Origin: Streptomyces aureus
Lineage (GTDB): Bacteria; Actinomycetota; Actinomycetes; Streptomycetales; Streptomycetaceae
NCBI RefSeq assembly: GCF_000725495.1
Contig: NZ_JNZD01000004.1
Location: forward strand, 806,001-870,000
Length of the DNA stretch: 64,000 nt
Direction: 5' to 3'
Shown here piece after piece: positions 34,816 to 43,074 of the stretch. Each line of letters begins with the position of its first letter. Position 1 is the stretch's first letter. The position numbers and the translations under genes were made by a program. The notes below the pieces were generated by a model, which saw only the letters and a program-made list of their open reading frames with translations, made no database searches and was not told the origin of the DNA.

Positions 34816-35963
34816 ACGGCCTCCTCGGAGAAGCGGTCGGGCCGGAACGGCGTGAGGTCGAGGCCCGGTCTCCCGCCCGCCAGGACCTGGGCGATCAACC
34901 GCCCTGTGCCGGTGGACAGTCCGATACCGGCTCCCTCGTGCCCGCAGGCGTGGAAGAGACCGGGCGCCCGGGGGTCGGGGCCGATCGCGGGCAGATGGTC
35001 GGGCAGGTAGGGCCGGAAGCCGAGGTAGGTCCGCAGGGCGCGTACCCGCGCGAGGAACGGGAAGAGCCGGGTGGCTCCGGCTGCCAGCTCCCGGACCACG
35101 GGCAGGGAGAAGGACCGGTCGAAGCCGACCCGTTCCCGGCTCGCGCCGATCAGTACGGGACCGGCGGCGGTCCCCTCCACCACCGGCGACGTCTGGAGAG
35201 CCGCCGAGTCGCTCGCGACGTCGGCCACATAGTCCGCCGCGTACACCTTGTGCCGCACCCGGCGCGGCAGGGGCTCGGTGACCAGGACGAACCCCCTGCG
35301 GGGCAGCACCGGAAGGGTGACGCCGGCGAGCGAGGCCACCGCGCCGCCCCAGGTTCCGGCCGCGTTCACGACGGCGGGCGCGTGCAGCTCGCCCCGGTCG
35401 GTGCGCACCCCGCGCACCGAGCCGTCCTTCCCGCGTAGCACCTCGGTCACGGTGTGCCCGGTCAGCAGCCGCGCGCCCGACGCCCGCAGGAGGTGCGCGG
35501 CGGCGAGGGCCGGCATCACCTGGGTGTCCTGCGGGTAGCGGACGGCGCCCGCCAGTCCAGGCGCCAAGTACGGCTCCAGATTGTGCAGTCGGTCGGCGGC
35601 GACCGGTTCCGCCAGTACGCCGGCCGCCCGCTGGCCCTCCGCGAACGTCTCCAGCGCGCTCAGGCCCTCGGGGGTGGACGCCACGACGACTCCGCCCTTG
35701 GCCTCGTACTCGACCGCCTGCGCGTACTCCTCGGCGAGGTCGGCCCACAGGCGCCCGGAGAGCAGGGCGAGGTCGAGTTCTGGTCCTGGCGCCTTGTCGG
35801 AGACGAGCAGATTCCCCTCGCCCGCGCCGGTCGTCCCTCCGGCCACCGGGCCCCGGTCCACCACGGTGACGTCGAAGCCCTCGCGAGCCGCGTACAGGGC
35901 GCAGGCCGCGCCCACCATTCCGGCTCCGACGACCACGACATCGCAGGTAACAGGCTGACTCAC
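34812..35963 (-). CDS. D-hydroxyproline dehydrogenase, FAD oxidase (DAO-type) subunit
   Basis: 383 residues of the D-amino-acid-oxidase/glycine-oxidase family: FAD motif VVVGAGMVGAACALYAAREG near the N-terminus, GTTGAGEGNLL, and the C-terminal HACGHEGAGIGLSTGTG. As beta subunit it oxidises cis-4-hydroxy-D-proline to pyrroline-4-hydroxy-2-carboxylate. The GTG start lacks a clear ribosome binding site. First gene of the dehydrogenase operon; an ATGTCAC-centred palindrome sits immediately upstream. Confidence 0.88.
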   Translation of the reverse strand: MSQPVTCDVVVVGAGMVGAACALYAAREGFDVTVVDRGPVAGGTTGAGEGNLLVSDKAPGPELDLALLSGRLWADLAEEYAQAVEYEAKGGVVVASTPEGLSALETFAEGQRAAGVLAEPVAADRLHNLEPYLAPGLAGAVRYPQDTQVMPALAAAHLLRASGARLLTGHTVTEVLRGKDGSVRGVRTDRGELHAPAVVNAAGTWGGAVASLAGVTLPVLPRRGFVLVTEPLPRRVRHKVYAADYVADVASDSAALQTSPVVEGTAAGPVLIGASRERVGFDRSFSLPVVRELAAGATRLFPFLARVRALRTYLGFRPYLPDHLPAIGPDPRAPGLFHACGHEGAGIGLSTGTGRLIAQVLAGGRPGLDLTPFRPDRFSEEAV

Positions 35964-35971
35964 ATCAGTAC

Positions 35972-35982
35972 TATGTCACATA
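35972..35982. promoter_or_regulatory. putative GntR operator 3 (TATGTCACATA)
   Basis: An 11-bp palindrome, TATGT-C-ACATA, nine bases upstream of the first dehydrogenase gene. GT-N-AC centres are usual for FCD-type GntR regulators. It is the best of the three ATGTCAC sites in the hydroxyproline region. Confidence 0.5.
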
Positions 35983-36009
35983 CCGCTGTGCCTGCACATG
36001 AGTTGGGGC

Positions 36010-36180
36010 CGGGATTTGCGGCGGGCTGGTGGTGTCGGTCGAGGGCCGTCAGGAGGCGGGTTCCGGTCGGGGCCGTCGGGAAGCGGGTCCCAGTCGGGAG
36101 GCGGGTGCCTGTCGGGGGCTGCCGGGAGGCAGGTGCCGGTCGGGAGTCGGTCGGTGGGGAGTCGACCGTCAGGGGCGAGA
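36010..36180. repeat. GC-rich degenerate short repeats
   Basis: Repeated GG(C/A)GGGT-CC(A/G)GTCGGG-like units of about 17 bases, for example AGGCGGGTTCCGGTCGGG, AAGCGGGTCCCAGTCGGG, AGGCGGGTGCCTGTCGGG and AGGCAGGTGCCGGTCGGG. No coding potential is apparent. It precedes the operator array. Confidence 0.6.
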
Positions 36181-36250
36181 CTCCCGCGCATCCGAGGCAG
36201 GCTGCGGGCCTTCGGCTGCAGGTGCGCACCCCGGGCACCCATTACGCCCG

Positions 36251-36330
36251 CCCGCGGCACCACATGGCATCACGTGGCATCACGTGGCACCTAATGGCAT
36301 CACCCGGTGCCACGTGGTGCCATCCGGCGC
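36251..36330. promoter_or_regulatory. 10-bp-phased operator-like array (eight units)
   Basis: Eight consecutive 10-base units: the first five end in GGCAC or GGCAT (CACGTGGCAT is the clearest), the next three in GGTGC, GGTGC, GGCGC followed by CA. Every unit has GG at positions 6-7, so identical half-sites recur once per helical turn. The half-sites TGGCAC(CAC) and (GTG)GTGCCA are the two arms of the perfect palindrome at 36464-36482, immediately before the ribbon-helix-helix gene. Ribbon-helix-helix repressors often bind such arrays cooperatively; that this one does is inference. Confidence 0.7.
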
Positions 36331-36463
36331 CATCAGACACCCGTTCAGAGTGCCGTGCCGCTCATGGGGCCATCCTGCGCCAGAAATCCAGCCGCCCATT
36401 TCCACAGGCCAGGGCCATTCCGGCGCGCGTACGCCACCAAGCGGTGCCATTCAGGCTTGCACA

Positions 36464-36482
36464 TGGCACCACTGTGGTGCCA
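36464..36482. promoter_or_regulatory. 19-bp palindrome upstream of RHH gene (likely operator)
   Basis: TGGCACCACTGTGGTGCCA is an inverted repeat with 9-base arms around a central T, ending 10 bases before the RHH start codon. A TTGCAC at 36457-36462 could be the -35 box, putting the palindrome inside the promoter. Confidence 0.7.
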
Positions 36483-36492
36483 CGATGTCGTC

Positions 36493-37011
36493 ATGGACCT
36501 CACTCCGTATGTCGACAGCCTGCGCCACGAACTCGCGGTGGCCGCCGAAGCCGGCGGGGACGAAGCCCGGCAGCTGGCCGAGCGGCTCACCGCTCCGCTG
36601 GAGTCGGCGACTCGTCTGACCATGCTCAACGTGCTCTCCGCCGCGATGGACGAGATCACCCGCGAGCTCGCCCCCGGCTCGGTCGACGTACGGCTGCGGG
36701 GACTGGACCCCGATTTCGTCGTGACACCGCCTCCCTCCTACGCAGGCACCACGGAAGCTGTGGAGGCACCTGTCGAACCGGTCAGGGCGCAGCCGCCCGC
36801 CGACGGCGACGAGGGTGGCACCGCGCGCGTCAACCTGCGTCTGCCGGCCCACCTCAAGGCTCGTGCCGAAGAGGCCGCGAACCAGGAGGGACTGTCGGTC
36901 AACGCGTGGCTGGTGCGGGCCGTGTCGGCCGCGGTCGACGGCGGAGCGCGGCCTCGCCCGACTGGCAGGACCCGCACGGTCGGACAGAGCTTCACGGGCT
37001 GGGTGCGCTAG
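36493..37011 (+). CDS. ribbon-helix-helix (HicB/Arc-type) DNA-binding protein
   Basis: 172 residues. The N-terminal half (LTPYVDSLRHELAVAAEAGG and LNVLSAAMDEITRELAPGSV) is helical and of unknown fold; an acidic/Pro linker follows; the C-terminal part (about 113-155: ARVNLRLPAHLKARAEEAAN, EGLSVNAWLVRAVSAAV) is a ribbon-helix-helix domain of the HicB antitoxin type. No HicA toxin gene is nearby, so it is better viewed as a transcriptional regulator of the downstream DUF4097-exporter genes and of itself. The start lies next to a palindrome and has no clear ribosome binding site. Confidence 0.8.
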   Translation: MDLTPYVDSLRHELAVAAEAGGDEARQLAERLTAPLESATRLTMLNVLSAAMDEITRELAPGSVDVRLRGLDPDFVVTPPPSYAGTTEAVEAPVEPVRAQPPADGDEGGTARVNLRLPAHLKARAEEAANQEGLSVNAWLVRAVSAAVDGGARPRPTGRTRTVGQSFTGWVR

Positions 37012-37143
37012 CGGCACCGGCATCGCATCAACACCTCATCACCGGCACCGCATCTTCCGCACCCGCACCCGCACCCGCACCACTTCACCCACACCGTCCC
37101 CACCTGCGGGGACGGTTCACAGACTCAAGAGGACGGGACAGCC

Positions 37144-37986
37144 ATGCCTTCTTTCGACACTCCCCAGCCCATCTCGGTCACGGCCGAGGTGGCCGCCGGT
37201 TCCATCCGTCTCACCGCCGGGGACCGCGCCGACACGGTCGTCGAGGTACTGCCGCGCGACCCGAAGCGGGACAAGGACGTGCGCGCCGCCGAGCAGACCG
37301 AGGTCGTGTACGCGGGCGGCGTCCTGACGATCAGGACCAAGCACCGGCCCCTCGTCGGCCCCAGCGGTCTCGTCGACGTGACGGTCGGCCTGCCTATCGG
37401 CTCCCAGGTCGACATGTCGGGCTCCTGGGCCCAGATGTTCGGCGAAGGACGGCTCGGCGAGGTCCGCGTGAAGACCTCGGCCGGGGACGTCCGCCTCGAC
37501 ACCACCGGCCCGCTGACCCTGACCGTGTCGCACGGCCTCGTCACCGTGGACCGGGTCGAGGGCCCGGCCGAGATCACCAGCAGCACCGGCAACGTGCGCG
37601 TCGGCACCATCGACGGCCCCGCCGTCCTGAAGAACGCGCACGGCACCACGACCGTGGGCACGGTCACCGGCGAGACACGGACGAGCAGCACGAACGGGGG
37701 CATCGACATCACGCGGGCCGAGTCCTCGGTCACCGGCACCACGACCAACGGACACGTCCGCGTCGGTGAAGTCGTCGGCGGACAGATCCTGTTGGAGACG
37801 TCCAACGGCTCCATCGAGGTCGGCGTCCGCTCGGGCGTCGCCGCCTGGCTCGACGTCAGCTCCAACCGCGGACAGGTGCGCAACCTGCTCACCGAGTCCG
37901 AGGCGCCGGAGCGGGCCGAGGGCACCGTCTCGGTCCGGGCTCGCACCAACTGGGGCAACATCGACATCGTCCGCGCCAAGTCCTGA
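37144..37986 (+). CDS. DUF4097 beta-strand-repeat protein
   Basis: 280 residues, rich in short beta repeats (LTLTVSHGLVTVDRVEGPAE, ITSSTGNVRVGTIDGPA, TSSTNGGIDITRAESSVTG), the DUF4097/DUF4098 adhesin-like solenoid pattern. No signal peptide or membrane helix, which fits a cytosolic or membrane-associated scaffold. GAGGACGGGAC precedes the ATG. Located 132 bases after the RHH gene and 198 bases before an ABC exporter. The intergenic stretch 37050-37083 contains a short CACCCG repeat. Confidence 0.82.
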   Translation: MPSFDTPQPISVTAEVAAGSIRLTAGDRADTVVEVLPRDPKRDKDVRAAEQTEVVYAGGVLTIRTKHRPLVGPSGLVDVTVGLPIGSQVDMSGSWAQMFGEGRLGEVRVKTSAGDVRLDTTGPLTLTVSHGLVTVDRVEGPAEITSSTGNVRVGTIDGPAVLKNAHGTTTVGTVTGETRTSSTNGGIDITRAESSVTGTTTNGHVRVGEVVGGQILLETSNGSIEVGVRSGVAAWLDVSSNRGQVRNLLTESEAPERAEGTVSVRARTNWGNIDIVRAKS

Positions 37987-38184
37987 CCTTCCCGCCGACG
38001 AGGGCACGACTCCGACGCCAGCTCGTCCAGGCCCCTCCCGGCCGCCGTCGCCGACGACGCCGACGCCACTTCGTCACCGGCCCCCTCCTCCTTCTCCGCG
38101 CAGCCGTTCCTTCCTCCCCGAGCCGCCGCCCCCTCCCCCCTTCTTCCAGCACCTCCATCACCCAGCCTCCGAACGGGAGAGCCC

Positions 38185-39204
38185 ATGTCTTCATCTGTCA
38201 TGCCCACGCCCAGGAAGGGTGACGGTCCGCAGGTCCCCGTCGCCGTCTCCGCCGTCGGTCTGCGCAAGGCGTACGGCGACAAGACCGTGCTCGACGGCAT
38301 CGATCTGCGCATCCCGGCCGGCTCCGTCTTCGCACTGCTCGGGCCGAACGGGGCCGGCAAGACCACCACCGTGCAGATCCTGTCCACGCTCGTCGCCGCC
38401 GACGGCGGGCACGCCCAGGTCGCGGGGCACGACATCGCCTCCTCGCCCGACGGGGTGCGCGCCGCGATCGGGGTCACCGGGCAGTTCTCCGCCCTCGACG
38501 ATCTGCTCACGGCCGAGGAGAACCTGATCCTGATGGCCGACCTGCTGCGGCTCGGCAAGCGTGAAGGGCGGCTCCGTACGCAGGAGTTGCTCCGGCGGTT
38601 CGACATCGCCGATGTCGCCGGCAAGCGGGCCGCGACCTTCTCCGGCGGGATGCGGCGTCGGCTGGACCTCGCCATGACGCTCGTCGGCGACCCCGAGGTG
38701 ATCTTCCTGGACGAGCCGACGACCGGGCTCGACCCGCGCAGCCGCCGGACCATGTGGGACACGGTGCGGTCCCTGGTCGCGGGCGGCACCACCGTGTTCC
38801 TCACCACCCAGTACCTCGAAGAGGCCGACCAGCTGGCCGACAGCATCGCCGTGCTCGACAAGGGCCGGATCGTGGCCGAGGGCACGGCGGAGCAGCTCAA
38901 GGCGCAGATCCCCGGCGGCCACGTCCGCCTGCGGTTCACCGAGGCCGCCGACTACGAGCGGGCGATCGCCGTCTTCCCCGGCGCGACCCGCGACGAGGAG
39001 GACCTGGCCCTGCGGGTGGCAAGCGATGCCGGCCTCGACGCGCTGCGCGGCCTGCTGGACCGGCTCGACACCGCCGGCATCCGCGCCGCCGACCTCTCCG
39101 TGCACACCCCCGACCTCGACGACGTCTTCCTCACCCTGACCGGCGACGGCGCCACCGCGACCGGCGACCACGACACTTCCCGGACCAAGGAGAACCAGCG
39201 ATGA
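38185..39204 (+). CDS. ABC exporter ATPase (DrrA type)
   Basis: 339 residues. Walker A LLGPNGAGKTTT, signature FSGGMRRRLDLAMTL, Walker B VIFLDEPTTGLDPRS, switch TTQYLEEAD, and a C-terminal domain typical of DrrA (drug or lipid exporters). Couples through an ATGA overlap to the permease gene. With the RHH and DUF4097 genes it makes a four-gene unit on one strand. Confidence 0.92.
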   Translation: MSSSVMPTPRKGDGPQVPVAVSAVGLRKAYGDKTVLDGIDLRIPAGSVFALLGPNGAGKTTTVQILSTLVAADGGHAQVAGHDIASSPDGVRAAIGVTGQFSALDDLLTAEENLILMADLLRLGKREGRLRTQELLRRFDIADVAGKRAATFSGGMRRRLDLAMTLVGDPEVIFLDEPTTGLDPRSRRTMWDTVRSLVAGGTTVFLTTQYLEEADQLADSIAVLDKGRIVAEGTAEQLKAQIPGGHVRLRFTEAADYERAIAVFPGATRDEEDLALRVASDAGLDALRGLLDRLDTAGIRAADLSVHTPDLDDVFLTLTGDGATATGDHDTSRTKENQR

Positions 39205-39983
39205 GCACCCTCACGTACGCCGTGCACGACTCGATGACGATGCTGCGGCGCAACCTCCGGCACGCGCTCCGCTATCCGAGCGTGTCGCTCGGCGCCGCGA
39301 TGATGCCCATCCTGATGCTGCTGCTGTTCGTGTACGCCTTCGGGGACTCCATCGGCGCGGGGATGGGCGGCGGCCGGGACGCCTACCTGGAGTATCTGAC
39401 GCCCGGCGTCATCGTCATGGGGGTGGCGGCCGGGGCGATGTCCACCTCGATCGCGGTCTGCTCGGACATGACGCAGGGCATCGTCAACCGCTTCCGGACG
39501 ATGAACATCACCCGCTCCTCGTTCATGACGGGCCATGTCGTCGGCAGCGTCGTCCAGACGATGGTGAGCATGGTCCTGGTCGTCGCCTTCGCGCTCGCCC
39601 TCGGCTTCCGGTCGGATGCGACGCCGCTCGAATGGCTCGCCGCCGCCGGGCTCCTCACGGCCATCGCGTTCGCGGTCACCTGGCTCTCGGCGGCACTGGG
39701 CCTGATCTCCAAGACCGTCGAGTCCGCGAGCAACAAGCCGCTGCTGGTGCAGTTCCTGCCGTTTCTCGGCTCCGCGTTCGTGCCGGCCGGCTCGATGTCC
39801 CCGGGGCTCCGCTGGTTCGCCGAGAACCAGCCGTTCACCCCGATGACCGAGACGCTGCGCGGTCTGCTCTCCGGCTCCGCGATCGGCGACAACGGCTGGA
39901 TCTCGCTCGCCTGGTGCGCCGGCATCAGCCTGGGCGGCTACCTGTGGTCACGGTCGCTGTTCAACAGTACGACGAAGCGCTGA
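39201..39983 (+). CDS. ABC-2 exporter permease (DrrB type)
   Basis: 260 residues, six membrane helices of the ABC-2 family with LTPGVIVMGVAAGAMSTSIA, GIVNRFRTMNITRSSFMTGH and the FLPFLGSAFVPAGSM loop. DrrAB-type exporters extrude hydrophobic drugs or lipids. The substrate is unknown. Confidence 0.92.
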   Translation: MSTLTYAVHDSMTMLRRNLRHALRYPSVSLGAAMMPILMLLLFVYAFGDSIGAGMGGGRDAYLEYLTPGVIVMGVAAGAMSTSIAVCSDMTQGIVNRFRTMNITRSSFMTGHVVGSVVQTMVSMVLVVAFALALGFRSDATPLEWLAAAGLLTAIAFAVTWLSAALGLISKTVESASNKPLLVQFLPFLGSAFVPAGSMSPGLRWFAENQPFTPMTETLRGLLSGSAIGDNGWISLAWCAGISLGGYLWSRSLFNSTTKR

Positions 39984-40029
39984 CCGGGGGCCGCCCGTCC
40001 GCCTTCGGTTCGGTTCGGTCAACTGCCCC

Positions 40030-40072
40030 AGGGGCGGCTGGAGTCCGTGCGTCACGGACTCCGGCCGCCCCT
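40030..40072. terminator. strong bidirectional terminator
   Basis: Long hairpin: AGGGGCGGC-T-GGAGTCCGTG on the left, a 3-base loop, and the matching CACGGACTCC-G-GCCGCCCCT on the right, 19 paired bases with one internal mismatch. It separates the exporter gene from the convergent potC gene. Confidence 0.85.
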
Positions 40073-40115
40073 CATGGGCGTAGGCCGAGCACCCCCTCGG
40101 GGCGGTTCGGGGACG

Positions 40116-40931
40116 TCAGATCCGGCTCGACGTGGCCGTGTCCGCTGACAGCCTCTGCGCCGCGTAGATCGGGATCACCGAGAGCAGCACGAGCACGGCG
40201 GCCACCACGTTCACGACCGGGGCCTGCCGGGGCCGGGTCATGTTGTCGAAGATCCAGATCGGCAGGGTCTCGATGCCGGGGCCGGCGGTGAACGTCGTCA
40301 CGACGATCTCGTCGAAGGACAGCGCGAACGCGAGCAGCCCGCCGGCCAGCAGGGCCGAGCGCACCAGCGGGAAGGTGACGTCGACGAAGGCCCGGAAGGT
40401 GTCCGCGCCCAGGTCCATCGCCGCCTCCTCGTACGTCCCCGACGTCCGGCGCAGTCGCGCCACCACGTTGTTGAAGACGACGACGATGCAGAAGGTCGCG
40501 TGGCCGACGATCACGGTGAACATGCCGAGGCCGACCCCGAGCGGTTCGAGCACCGTGCTGAAGGCCGAGTTGAGCGCGATGCCCGTCACGATTCCGGGCA
40601 GCGCGATGGGCAGGACGACCACGAAGGAGACCGTGTCCCGGCCGAAGAACCGGTGCCGGGCGACGGCGAAGGCGATCAGCGTGCCGAGCACGAGCGCGAT
40701 CGCCGTGGCGCCGAGTCCGGCCTTGACCGACACCCACAGCGCCGCGCGGGCCCCCTCGTTCTCCCAGGCGGCGGACCACCAGTGCAGGGTGAGCCCGGAC
40801 GGCGGCCAGCTCGCGCTGCGGTCCCGGTTGAAGGAGTTGACCAGGACGAGCGCCAGCGGCACGTAGATGAACGCGAAGCCGAGCCCGGCGGCGGCGCGCA
40901 GCGCGATGCGCGCGGGACGGGAGAGTTGCAC
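40116..40931 (-). CDS. potC: polyamine-type ABC importer permease PotC
   Basis: 271 residues, six helices, EAA loop EEAAMDLGADTFRAFVDVTFP, LSFDEIVVTTFTAGPG near the C-terminus as in PotC/YdcV. GTG start at 40931 with GAGGAG upstream. Last gene of the potADBC-type operon, ten bases after potB. Confidence 0.88.
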   Translation of the reverse strand: MQLSRPARIALRAAAGLGFAFIYVPLALVLVNSFNRDRSASWPPSGLTLHWWSAAWENEGARAALWVSVKAGLGATAIALVLGTLIAFAVARHRFFGRDTVSFVVVLPIALPGIVTGIALNSAFSTVLEPLGVGLGMFTVIVGHATFCIVVVFNNVVARLRRTSGTYEEAAMDLGADTFRAFVDVTFPLVRSALLAGGLLAFALSFDEIVVTTFTAGPGIETLPIWIFDNMTRPRQAPVVNVVAAVLVLLSVIPIYAAQRLSADTATSSRI

Positions 40932-40941
40932 AGCGGGCTCC

Positions 40942-41832
40942 TCAGAGACTGCTCAGGGCGCCCGTGCGGCGCATCGCGAGGAGGTACACCACGATGACCA
41001 CGACGGGGACCGTGCCGAGCGCGGCGGCCATGGGCAGGTTCAGTTCGATGTTGGAGTAGACGACGTTGCCGATGAGCTGGGTCTTGCCGCCGACGATCTG
41101 CACGGTGATGTAGTCGCCGAGGCTGAGCGAGAAGGTGAAGACCGAGCCGGCGGCCACGGACGGCAGCACCATGGGCAGCACCACCGAGCGGAAGGTACGG
41201 CCCGCGCGGGCCCCCAGGTCCGCCGAGGCGTCCAGCAGGTTGGCGGGCAGCTGCTCCAGTGCGGTGTGGATCGGCAGGATCATGTACGGCAGCCAGAGGT
41301 AGGTCAGCGCGATGATGGCAGCCACCAGTCCATAGCCGGGTCCGCTCAGCCCGAGGGGCTTCAACGCCCAGTCGGCCAGGCCGCCTTGGGAGAGGATCAG
41401 CCGCCAGGCGTACACCTTGACGAGGTAACTCGCCCACAGGGGCGTGAGGATGGCGACGACGAGCAGCGGCCGGCGCTCGGGCCGGGCGATGCGGGCGGTG
41501 TAGAACGCGACGGGGAAGGCGATCACCGCGCACAGGAGGGTGACCGCGAGGGCGACGCCGACGCTGCGCAGGATCACCTGCCGGTAGACGGGCGTGGTCA
41601 GCAGCTGGTGGAAGTTGTCGGTCGACCAGACCTTCACCACCTCGGAGGTGAAGGAGTTCGTCGTCCAGAACGCCGACACGAACAGCACGGCCAGCGAGCC
41701 GAGATAGAGGACCGCCAGCCAGAGCAGGGGTGCGGTCAGCAGCAGGGACAGCCGCAGCCGGGGGCGCCGGTGCAGTGTCCCCGCGAGCCGCCGGACGGGA
41801 GAGCGTCCGACGGCCTGCGGGAGGGAGGTCAT
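40942..41832 (-). CDS. potB: polyamine-type ABC importer permease PotB
   Basis: 296 residues with six helices, EAA loop DASADLGARAGRTFRSVVLP, and FSLSLGDYITVQIVGGKTQ typical of PotB/YdcU permeases. Starts 7 bases after the potD stop with GGACGATG context. Confidence 0.88.
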   Translation of the reverse strand: MTSLPQAVGRSPVRRLAGTLHRRPRLRLSLLLTAPLLWLAVLYLGSLAVLFVSAFWTTNSFTSEVVKVWSTDNFHQLLTTPVYRQVILRSVGVALAVTLLCAVIAFPVAFYTARIARPERRPLLVVAILTPLWASYLVKVYAWRLILSQGGLADWALKPLGLSGPGYGLVAAIIALTYLWLPYMILPIHTALEQLPANLLDASADLGARAGRTFRSVVLPMVLPSVAAGSVFTFSLSLGDYITVQIVGGKTQLIGNVVYSNIELNLPMAAALGTVPVVVIVVYLLAMRRTGALSSL

Positions 41833-41839
41833 CGTCCGG

Positions 41840-43048
41840 TCAGCCCTTGATCTCGGTCCAGGCCTGGACCCACTTCGCGTACGGGACGCACTTGACGTCG
41901 GTGCGGCCGTCGAGGCACTGCTCGATCGGCGTGTTCCAGAAGGCGACGTTCTTCCAGTAGCTCTCGTCGGTGGCGTGGAAGGTGTCGCAGAAGGACTTGT
42001 CGCTCGTGTACGCGCAGGCCTCGGAGTTGGCGGGCGCCTCACCGAAGTACTCGGCCACCTGGGCGTTGACCTTCGGCGAGATGATCCAGTCCATCCACTT
42101 GTAGGCACAGTTGGGGTGCTTGGCCTTGGCGGAGATCATCCAGGTGTCGGACCAGCCGGTGGAACCCTCCTCGGGAACGAAGGCCTTGACCTTGGCTCCC
42201 TCGTCGGCGGTGAGGTTGGCGATGACCTGCCAGGTGGTGCCGACCACGGAGTCGCCGCTCTTGAAGGCGGAGATCTCCTTGAGGTAGTCGCTCCAGTACT
42301 CGCCCACGTTCGCGCTCTGCTTCTTCAGCAGCGCGACGGCGGCGTCGAACTGCTTCTGGTCGAGGGCGTAGGGGTCCTTGATCTTCAGCTCGGGCCGGGC
42401 GGACTTCAGGTAGAGCGCCGCGTCGGCGATGTAGATGGGCGAGTCGTACGCGGTGACGTGGCCCTTGTGGGCGGAGGCGTCGTCGAAGACCGCGGACCAG
42501 GACGTCGGGGCGGGGCTGACCTTCTCGGTGTTGTACATCAGGAGGTTGGCGCCCCGGCCGTGCGGGATGCCGTACATCTGCCCGTCGACGGAGTTCCAGG
42601 CGCCCTTCTTCAGACCGCTGAAGACGTTCTTGTAGTTGGGTACGAGGGCGGTGTTGACCGGGGCCGCGTCACCGGAGGCGATGAGGCGCAGGGAGGCGTC
42701 CCCGGAGGCCGAGACCGCGTCGTACTGGCCGGTCTTCATCAGCTTGACCATCTCGTCCGAGCTGGCGGCGACCTTGGAGTTGACCTGGCAGCCGGTCTGC
42801 TTCTCGAAGTCGGAGACCCAGTCGACCTTCGGATCGTTGGAGCCGTCCTCGACATAGCCGGCCCAGGCGATCAGGTTGACCTGCCCCTCGGTCTTGCCGA
42901 GCTTGGACTGCGCCTTGAGGTCGGGCGGGTTGAGGCCGGTGGACGCGGAGGAGCCCGTGTCGGACGATCCGCAGGCGGTGGCCGCGAGGAGCACCGCGAC
43001 GGCGGCGGCGGCCTTGAGGGTTGGGGTGAGGCGCACGGCGTACTCCAT
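41840..43048 (-). CDS. potD: polyamine-type binding lipoprotein PotD
   Basis: 402 residues. Lipoprotein signal with ATAC lipobox; mature protein follows the PotD/PotF pattern (VNLIAWAGYVEDGSNDPKVD, EMVKLMKTGQYDAVSASGDA, YGIPHGRGANLLMYNTEKV). The C-terminus has several cysteines (QCLDGRTDVKCVPYAKW), suggestive of disulfides. Substrate may be a polyamine or another cationic compound. Confidence 0.88.
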   Translation of the reverse strand: MEYAVRLTPTLKAAAAVAVLLAATACGSSDTGSSASTGLNPPDLKAQSKLGKTEGQVNLIAWAGYVEDGSNDPKVDWVSDFEKQTGCQVNSKVAASSDEMVKLMKTGQYDAVSASGDASLRLIASGDAAPVNTALVPNYKNVFSGLKKGAWNSVDGQMYGIPHGRGANLLMYNTEKVSPAPTSWSAVFDDASAHKGHVTAYDSPIYIADAALYLKSARPELKIKDPYALDQKQFDAAVALLKKQSANVGEYWSDYLKEISAFKSGDSVVGTTWQVIANLTADEGAKVKAFVPEEGSTGWSDTWMISAKAKHPNCAYKWMDWIISPKVNAQVAEYFGEAPANSEACAYTSDKSFCDTFHATDESYWKNVAFWNTPIEQCLDGRTDVKCVPYAKWVQAWTEIKG

Positions 43049-43074
43049 ACGTGACGGGGGACTGAGCGGGGAGG

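Noticed and set aside
36251..36330. CRISPR array
   Set aside because: Units are 10 bases without spacers and there are no cas genes; an operator array is a better reading.
36493..37011. HicA-HicB toxin-antitoxin system
   Set aside because: Only a HicB-like ribbon-helix-helix protein is present; no small HicA-type toxin gene lies on either side.
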